Below, one piece after another: positions 38,144 to 43,034 of a stretch of 43,034 nt of DNA. Position 1 is the first letter of the stretch; the number at the start of each line of letters is the position of its first letter. The notes below the pieces were generated by a model, which saw only the letters and a program-made list of their open reading frames with translations, searched no databases and was not told the origin of the DNA. Origin of the DNA: Alphaproteobacteria bacterium (GTDB taxonomy: Bacteria; Pseudomonadota; Alphaproteobacteria; Rhodobacterales; Rhodobacteraceae); contig JAAAPD010000082.1 in NCBI GenBank assembly GCA_009908505.1, positions 1 to 43,034 on the forward strand, in the 5' to 3' direction. Position numbers and translations under genes: made by a program.

Positions 38144-39640
38144 CTACTGCCCCCGCAGCAGCACCGACAGCGGCACCTGCGCCACTTGGTCCGCGCGCTT
38201 GTCATTGCCCCAGTTGATCAGCGCCGTGACGGTGTCCGGGCGCACCCGCCCCAACAGCACCACGCCGCTTTGCTGACGCGCCCGAAAGGCCGCCTGGTCG
38301 ATGAACCGGCGGATCACGCGGGCATCCTGCCCCTCGGAATCGAGATCGCGATAGATCGTGGCGGTCGGCACGCCTTCCTGCTCGGCCACGCGGTCGGCCA
38401 TGTTCAGGCCTCGGCTGATCGAAACGAAACCGCGCCCGCCATCGGCCAGGATACGCATCATCTGTTCGGTCGCGGCGCGGTTGTTGTTCAGGCCGGACAC
38501 GCCAAGGTCCAGGATTGCGACGGTTTCCGTCAGGCTGGTGAAGGTGCCTTCCAGCGCCACTTCGACATCCTGCGGCGCCGCGCCCTCGGGCAGCCGCGCC
38601 AGGATCGCCGCCTCGATGCCCTGGGCGCGATAGGCCGCCAGGCGCTCCGCGGCCCCGTCAATCGCCGGGTCGATGGCGACGGTCACCGGGAACGGCAGCC
38701 CCGCGACCAGCGCCGGCCCGGATCCGCCCGGAATCGTCCCGTCATCGACCAGCACCACGGACAGCTCCGGCAGGTTGTCCGGATTGGGCGCCTCGGCGGC
38801 ATGGGCCACCAGCGCAGGAACCTGCGGCGCGGCTGCGGGCTCGGCCGCTTCGGACTGGGTGGGGCGGTTCACGGCAACGCCCGTTTCACGGTCCTGCAAC
38901 AGGGTATTGCCACCCTGCATCTCGAATTGCGGCGCGGCATCGGGCGTGACCCGGTTGCCTGCGCCGGCCAATTGCGAATCGTCGCCCGCGACAGGGCCGG
39001 TAATGTCCTCTGCCGCGTCGTCCTCGGCGGGGGACCCGTCGGCCTCCGGCTCCACGACCTCGACCGGTATCGGGGCCTCTTCGGGGGGCTCCGCAACGAC
39101 GATCGGCGCCTGGTCCTCCGCATCGGCCACCGCCCCGTCCTGCGCCTCGGGCTCCTCGACGACGACCGGCGCCGGGGGCGCACCGGGATCGGTGGACAGC
39201 ACGATATCGCTTTCGGGTGCCGGGGTGTCGGGCGCGGGGGCCTGCGGATTGGGCAGAACCGGCGCGTCCCCCGCGATTTGGGGGGTCTCCTCCGCCGCAA
39301 CGCCGGGCGCGTCCAGCCCGCCCTCGACCCCGCTGGCCTGCGGGACGGCCGGCGGCGCGGTATCGGCCGCCGGGGCGGCTCGGTCCTCGCCCTCGACCGG
39401 GGCGGCGGTCTCGACCTCGGGCGCGGGGCCGAGGCTGGGCCCGTCCCCCTCGCCCGGCCCGGATACCGAGGGCGTCTGCGACGCTGGGGCATCGGCCTCG
39501 GCGGCCTGCGGCGCATCCACCTGCGGCGGTGCGGGCGGCGTGTTGCCCGCCGGTTGTTCGCTCAGCAACGAGGCGGTGCCGAGCCCCAGAACCGATACGA
39601 ATCCGCCCGCCAATACCCCAGAAAGAAATCCACGTGCCAC
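38144..39640 (-). CDS. Divergent polysaccharide deacetylase (YibQ-like)
   Basis: A 498-residue membrane-anchored envelope protein. After a GTG start (39640, with a G-rich ribosome-binding site) come a transmembrane segment (about 5-25), a very long Pro/Ala/Glu/Asp-rich linker (about 30-250) and a C-terminal divergent polysaccharide deacetylase domain beginning LPELSVVLVDDGTIPG and including FPVTVAIDP, GLNNNRA and VVLLGRVRPDT. The family is predicted to act on cell-wall or capsule polysaccharide; YibQ itself is uncharacterised. The frame runs upstream across trpG to 40381, but there it is a shadow. A TATAGT element lies upstream on the minus strand. Confidence 0.85.
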   Translation of the reverse strand: MARGFLSGVLAGGFVSVLGLGTASLLSEQPAGNTPPAPPQVDAPQAAEADAPASQTPSVSGPGEGDGPSLGPAPEVETAAPVEGEDRAAPAADTAPPAVPQASGVEGGLDAPGVAAEETPQIAGDAPVLPNPQAPAPDTPAPESDIVLSTDPGAPPAPVVVEEPEAQDGAVADAEDQAPIVVAEPPEEAPIPVEVVEPEADGSPAEDDAAEDITGPVAGDDSQLAGAGNRVTPDAAPQFEMQGGNTLLQDRETGVAVNRPTQSEAAEPAAAPQVPALVAHAAEAPNPDNLPELSVVLVDDGTIPGGSGPALVAGLPFPVTVAIDPAIDGAAERLAAYRAQGIEAAILARLPEGAAPQDVEVALEGTFTSLTETVAILDLGVSGLNNNRAATEQMMRILADGGRGFVSISRGLNMADRVAEQEGVPTATIYRDLDSEGQDARVIRRFIDQAAFRARQQSGVVLLGRVRPDTVTALINWGNDKRADQVAQVPLSVLLRGQ

Positions 39641-39844
39641 TGTCCTGCCCCCTTGCCTGCTCTCGCGTCCGTGCTTGCCTTTGCGCCTGCACGGCGCTTG
39701 CCCGTCGTGATGGACCGGCGCGGCGGCCTTGACGCCGCCCTCCGCTTCGGCCCATCTAGGCGCAACTATACCGCGCCCCGGTAGGGCGATGGTAGCCCCG
39801 AATTGGCCTTGCCCCCAAGGCCCGCAGGTGGAGACGGCGAAAAC

Positions 39845-40426
39845 ATGCTTCTGCTGATCGATAACTACGACAGTTTCACCTACAACCTGGTGCATTACCT
39901 GGGCGAGCTGGGCGCCAAGGTGCAGGTGCACCGCAACGATGCGCTGGACGTGCAGCAGGCCATGGCGCTGAACCCGGCCGGCATCCTTCTCTCGCCCGGC
40001 CCCTGCGATCCGGCCCAGGCCGGGATCTGCCTGTCGCTGACCAAGGCCGCCGCCGAAACCGGCACCCCGCTGATGGGCGTCTGCCTGGGTCACCAGACCA
40101 TCGGCGAGGCTTTCGGCGGCAAGGTCGTGCGCTGCCACGAGATCGTTCACGGCAAGATGGGCCGCGTCAGCCATACCGGCCAAGGCGTCTTCGAAGGCAT
40201 TCCAACCCCGTTCGAGGCGACCCGCTACCATTCCCTCGTCGTCGACCGCGACAGCCTTCCCGATTGTCTCGAGATCACCGCCGAGCTGGAGGACGGCGTG
40301 ATCATGGGGCTGCAACACAAGGACCTGCCGATCCAGGGCGTGCAGTTCCACCCCGAAAGCATCGCTTCGGAACACGGCCACGCGCTGTTGCGCAACTTCC
40401 TCGACCTCATGAAGCTGCCGGCATGA
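39845..40426 (+). CDS. trpG: Anthranilate synthase component II (glutamine amidotransferase)
   Basis: Supplies ammonia from glutamine to TrpE. The 193-residue class I amidotransferase has [10 protein letters not shown] (6-15), the catalytic C80 in GVCLGHQ, and H169 and E171 in FHPES. The ATG at 39845 begins the family-standard [11 protein letters not shown]. It diverges from the YibQ-like gene across 204 bp; no trp leader is visible. It is the first gene of trpG-trpD, and its stop overlaps the trpD ATG (ATGA). Confidence 0.97.
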   Translation: MLLLIDNYDSFTYNLVHYLGELGAKVQVHRNDALDVQQAMALNPAGILLSPGPCDPAQAGICLSLTKAAAETGTPLMGVCLGHQTIGEAFGGKVVRCHEIVHGKMGRVSHTGQGVFEGIPTPFEATRYHSLVVDRDSLPDCLEITAELEDGVIMGLQHKDLPIQGVQFHPESIASEHGHALLRNFLDLMKLPA

Positions 40427-41439
40427 GCGACGCCCTCAAACCCCTGATCGCCGCGGCGGCCGAAGGCCCGCTGACCCGCGTCCAGGCCGAGCAGGCCTTC
40501 GAGATCCTGTTCGAAGGCGATGCCACGCCCAGCCAGATGGGCGGCCTGCTCATGGCCATGCGCACCCGCGGCGAGGTCGTCGACGAATACGCCGCCGCCG
40601 CCCATGTCATGCGCGCCAAATGCTTGCCGGTGCAGGCGCCCGAGGGCGCCATCGACATCGTCGGCACCGGGGGGGACGGCAAGGGCACGCTGAACATTTC
40701 CACCGCAACGGCCTTCGTCGTGGCCGGCGCGGGCGTGCCGGTGGCCAAGCACGGCAACCGCAACCTCAGCTCCAGGTCCGGGGCGGCCGATGCGCTGGGG
40801 CAGATGGGGATCGAGGTCATGATCGGGCCCGAGATCGTCGAGCGAGCCATCGCCGAGGCGGGCATCGGCTTCATGATGGCCCCCATGCACCACCCGGCGA
40901 TCAAGCATGTCATGCCAACCCGGATGGAACTGGGCACTCGGACCATCTTCAACATCCTCGGCCCGCTCACGAACCCTGCAGGCGTCAAACGCCAGTTGAC
41001 CGGCGCCTTCAGCCGCGAGCTGATCCAGCCCATGGCGCAGACGCTGCAGGCGCTCGGCTCCGAGGCCAGCTGGCTGGTCCATGGCTCGGACGGCACCGAT
41101 GAACTCACCATCACCGGCATCTCCTGGGTCGCCGCCCAATCGGGCGACATGATCACCCTGCGCGAGGTCCACCCCGAGGATGCGGGCCTGCCCACCCACC
41201 CCTTCGAGGCCATCCTCGGTGGCACGCCCGAGGACAATGCCCGCGCCTTCCGCGCCCTTCTGGCCGGCGAGGCCGGCGCCTATCGCGACGCGGTTCTGCT
41301 CAATGCCGCCGCCGCGCTTCTGGTGGCCGGCAAGGTCGACAGCCTCAAGCAGGGCGCGGCGCTCGCCCGCGACAGCATCGACAGCGGGGCCGCGAAGCGC
41401 GCCGTCGACACCCTGGCAAGGATCAGCCAATCCGGCTGA
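40423..41439 (+). CDS. trpD: Anthranilate phosphoribosyltransferase
   Basis: Transfers the phosphoribosyl group of PRPP to anthranilate. The 338-residue protein has GTGGDGKGT (81-89), NIST (91-94) and KHGNR (109-113), which are the PRPP/Mg and anthranilate sites. The start overlaps the trpG stop, so the two are coupled. A REP-like repeat begins 6 bp after its stop and separates it from trpC. Confidence 0.97.
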   Translation: MSDALKPLIAAAAEGPLTRVQAEQAFEILFEGDATPSQMGGLLMAMRTRGEVVDEYAAAAHVMRAKCLPVQAPEGAIDIVGTGGDGKGTLNISTATAFVVAGAGVPVAKHGNRNLSSRSGAADALGQMGIEVMIGPEIVERAIAEAGIGFMMAPMHHPAIKHVMPTRMELGTRTIFNILGPLTNPAGVKRQLTGAFSRELIQPMAQTLQALGSEASWLVHGSDGTDELTITGISWVAAQSGDMITLREVHPEDAGLPTHPFEAILGGTPEDNARAFRALLAGEAGAYRDAVLLNAAAALLVAGKVDSLKQGAALARDSIDSGAAKRAVDTLARISQSG

Positions 41440-41444
41440 GGCTG

Positions 41445-41510
41445 TCTTTGGACCGGTAAATATCCCGGGGTGAATTGGCCGCAGGCCAAGAGGGGCTGCG
41501 CCCCTTGCCC
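41445..41510 (+). repeat. REP-like intergenic repeat, copy C, inside the trp operon
   Basis: TCTTTGGACC, ATATCCCGGGGTGAATTGG and GAGGGGCTGCGCCCCTT line up with copy B at 24253-24320, with four differences over 62 bp. The GC palindrome can form a hairpin. It lies in the 176-bp gap between trpD and trpC; the remaining bases (41511-41615) hold a GGCGTG/CACGCC hairpin and no gene. Confidence 0.8.
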
Positions 41511-41615
41511 GCAGGCGGCGCCGAAGGCGACGACAAGGCAAAACGGCGTGGCGCACGCCACTCCACAGGGCAAAGCGCAATTGTTTTCCCCCGCGGCCCG
41601 CGCTACTCCTGCCCC

Positions 41616-42425
41616 ATGGATATTCTGGACAAGATCAAGGCCTACAAGCTCGACGAGATCGCCGCGCGCAAGGCCGAAACCCCGCTCGAAGCCCTTCAGG
41701 CGGCCGCGAAAGAGGCCGGGCCGACCCGCGGCTTCGCCGAGGCATTGATCCAGGCCGCCAAGACCGGCTACGGGCTCATAGCCGAGATCAAGAAGGCCAG
41801 CCCCTCCAAGGGCCTGATCCGCGAAGATTTCGACCCGCCCGCACTGGCCAGGGCCTACGCGGACGGTGGCGCGACCTGCCTTTCGGTGCTGACCGACACC
41901 CCCAGCTTCCAGGGCGCCGACGACTTCCTTACCCAGGCCCGCGCCGCCACCGCCCTGCCCACCCTGCGCAAGGATTTCATGTACGAGCCCTACCAGGTGG
42001 TCGAGGCCCGCGCACTGGGGGCCGATTGCATCCTGATCATCCTCGCCTCGGTCTCGGACGCACAGGCCGCCGAACTGGAAGCGGCGGCCGCCGAGCTGGA
42101 CATGGACGTTCTTCTCGAAGTTCATGATCGCGCCGAACTGGACCGGGCCTGCGCGCTGCAATCGCCCCTGATGGGGATCAACAATCGCAACCTCAAGACC
42201 TTCGATGTCACGCTCGACACCACCAAGGCCCTGTCGAAATTCGTGCCGCCCGACCGCACCATCGTCTGCGAAAGCGGGTTGTTCACGCCGGCCGACCTTT
42301 CCGAAATGGCCCGCTACGGTGCGCGCAATTTCCTGATCGGCGAAAGCCTGATGCGCCAGGACGATGTCGCCACCGCGACCCGCGCGATCCTGGCCGACCC
42401 TCTGGTCCCGGGGGGCACGGCATGA
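41616..42425 (+). CDS. trpC: Indole-3-glycerol phosphate synthase
   Basis: Forms indole-3-glycerol phosphate from the anthranilate product of TrpD (after TrpF isomerisation). The 269-residue TIM barrel has [11 protein letters not shown] (56-66) with catalytic K59, [21 protein letters not shown] and CESGL. The ATG at 41616 starts the recognisable fold; the frame to 41475 is inside the repeat. Its stop overlaps moaC (ATGA). trpF is not in the window. Confidence 0.96.
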   Translation: MDILDKIKAYKLDEIAARKAETPLEALQAAAKEAGPTRGFAEALIQAAKTGYGLIAEIKKASPSKGLIREDFDPPALARAYADGGATCLSVLTDTPSFQGADDFLTQARAATALPTLRKDFMYEPYQVVEARALGADCILIILASVSDAQAAELEAAAAELDMDVLLEVHDRAELDRACALQSPLMGINNRNLKTFDVTLDTTKALSKFVPPDRTIVCESGLFTPADLSEMARYGARNFLIGESLMRQDDVATATRAILADPLVPGGTA

Positions 42426-42901
42426 GCGGTGGCAAGCTCAGCCATTTCGACGCCGAGGGCCAGGCGCATATGGTCGATGTCTCGGACAAGCCCCAGACCG
42501 CCCGCATCGCCACAGCCGAAGGCCATGTGCGCATGACCCCCGAAACGCTCGCCCATGTCATCGCCGGCACCGCGAAGAAGGGCGATGTGCTGGGGATCGC
42601 CCGTATCGCGGGCATCCAGGGCGCCAAGAGGACCGCCGAGCTGATCCCGCTCTGTCACCCCCTACCCGTCACCAAGGTGGCGCTGGAGCTGACCCCGGAT
42701 GCCGACCTGCCCGGCGTGCGCATCGCCGCAACCGTGAAGACCACCGGCCAGACCGGCGTCGAGATGGAGGCGCTGACGGCGGCCTCGACCGCCGCGCTGA
42801 CGGTCTATGACATGCTCAAGGCGGTGCAGAAGGACATGGAAATCGGCGGCATTCGCGTCACCCTCAAGGATGGCGGCAAGTCGGGACGGTTCGAAGCATG
42901 A
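42422..42901 (+). CDS. moaC: Cyclic pyranopterin monophosphate synthase
   Basis: Second step of molybdenum cofactor synthesis, converting the MoaA product to cyclic pyranopterin monophosphate. The 159-residue protein has LCHP (77-80), [10 protein letters not shown] (111-120) and [12 protein letters not shown] with the catalytic D130. It overlaps both trpC (ATGA at 42422) and moeA (ATGA at 42898), so the molybdenum cofactor genes are translationally coupled to trpC. Confidence 0.97.
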   Translation: MSGGKLSHFDAEGQAHMVDVSDKPQTARIATAEGHVRMTPETLAHVIAGTAKKGDVLGIARIAGIQGAKRTAELIPLCHPLPVTKVALELTPDADLPGVRIAATVKTTGQTGVEMEALTAASTAALTVYDMLKAVQKDMEIGGIRVTLKDGGKSGRFEA

Positions 42902-43034
42902 TCACCGTCGCCGAGGCCCTGGACAAGCTTTTGGCGCTGGCCGCCCCCTTGGAGGTCGAGCAGGTGCCGCTGCGCGGGGCGGCCGGGCGCACGCTGGCCC
43001 GGCCGGTGGCGGCGCGGCGTGATCAGCCGCCCTT
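42898..43034 (+). CDS. moeA: Molybdopterin molybdotransferase MoeA, 5' part only
   Basis: The first 45 codons are present, then the window ends. The visible [12 protein letters not shown] and [14 protein letters not shown] are typical of the MoeA N-terminus (MoeA inserts molybdate into the cofactor). The ATG overlaps the moaC stop. Confidence 0.9.
   Translation, partial: MITVAEALDKLLALAAPLEVEQVPLRGAAGRTLARPVAARRDQPP

Noticed and set aside
38186..39784. 532-codon plus-strand frame opposite the YibQ-like gene
   Set aside because: Gly/Arg repeats mirror the Pro/Ala linker of the real gene; no start signal or domain.
39641..40381. Upstream extension of the YibQ-like frame across trpG
   Set aside because: The added 247 residues are antisense to trpG and unrelated to the family; the transmembrane start at 39640 is normal.

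Overview
The window looks like a chromosomal segment of an alphaproteobacterium of the order Rhodobacterales (Roseobacter/Paracoccus/Rhodobacter-like). The grounds are high GC, short overlapping operons with ATGA/TGATG junctions, a zwf-pgl-pgi operon, a cobalamin-dependent ribonucleotide reductase (nrdJ), a Mur-type Fur protein, a trpG-trpD-trpC-moaC-moeA order, and the absence of enteric-type regulators. I see no IS element, prophage, CRISPR array, rRNA or toxin-antitoxin pair. It is mainly core genome, with a few small proteins, intergenic repeats and regulatory sites.

Region 1 (1-5.7 kb, minus strand): the upper Entner-Doudoroff/pentose-phosphate operon zwf-pgl-pgi (pgi cut by the window edge), with a perfect LacI-type palindrome in front of zwf; then an HNH endonuclease and a translationally coupled block of an AlkA-type glycosylase, a carboxylesterase and an unknown protein. 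Region 2 (5.8-12.3 kb): an MFS transporter (+), then a squalene/phytoene-synthase-like protein, citramalate synthase and cysS (all -), then a MmcQ/YjbR protein and an alpha/beta hydrolase (+). Region 3 (12.3-14.6 kb): a divergent SoxR module. soxR plus an aminotransferase face a 55-residue unannotated ORF and a VOC/glyoxalase protein, and a textbook 19-bp-spacer SoxR promoter points at the small ORF and VOC gene.

Region 4 (14.6-24.1 kb): an outer-membrane barrel protein, anmK, tyrS, a 42-residue membrane ORF, a GNAT-like protein, fur/mur with two coupled EamA exporters, eno with a second copy of the zwf-type palindrome, a small lipoprotein, a haloacid dehalogenase and a DUF985 cupin. Region 5 (24.1-30.7 kb): a 543-bp non-coding stretch of REP-like repeats, then nrdJ (-) with candidate NrdR and DnaA sites upstream, tRNA-Pro(UGG), a DUF192 protein, a double cold-shock-domain protein and pdxH. 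Region 6 (30.8-43.0 kb): fabI-gpt-aminotransferase, a PpiD/SurA-like periplasmic folding factor, trpE, two envelope proteins, a YibQ-type divergent polysaccharide deacetylase (-), and trpG-trpD-[repeat]-trpC-moaC-moeA (moeA cut by the window edge).

The most interesting points are regulatory: the SoxR promoter driving an uncharacterised small protein plus a VOC enzyme, a shared operator in front of zwf and eno that matches what is known of the CceR/PckR regulon, NrdR/DnaA-like sites near nrdJ, and a dispersed intergenic repeat family, one copy of which splits the trp operon. All functional calls are from reading sequence; no database search was possible.
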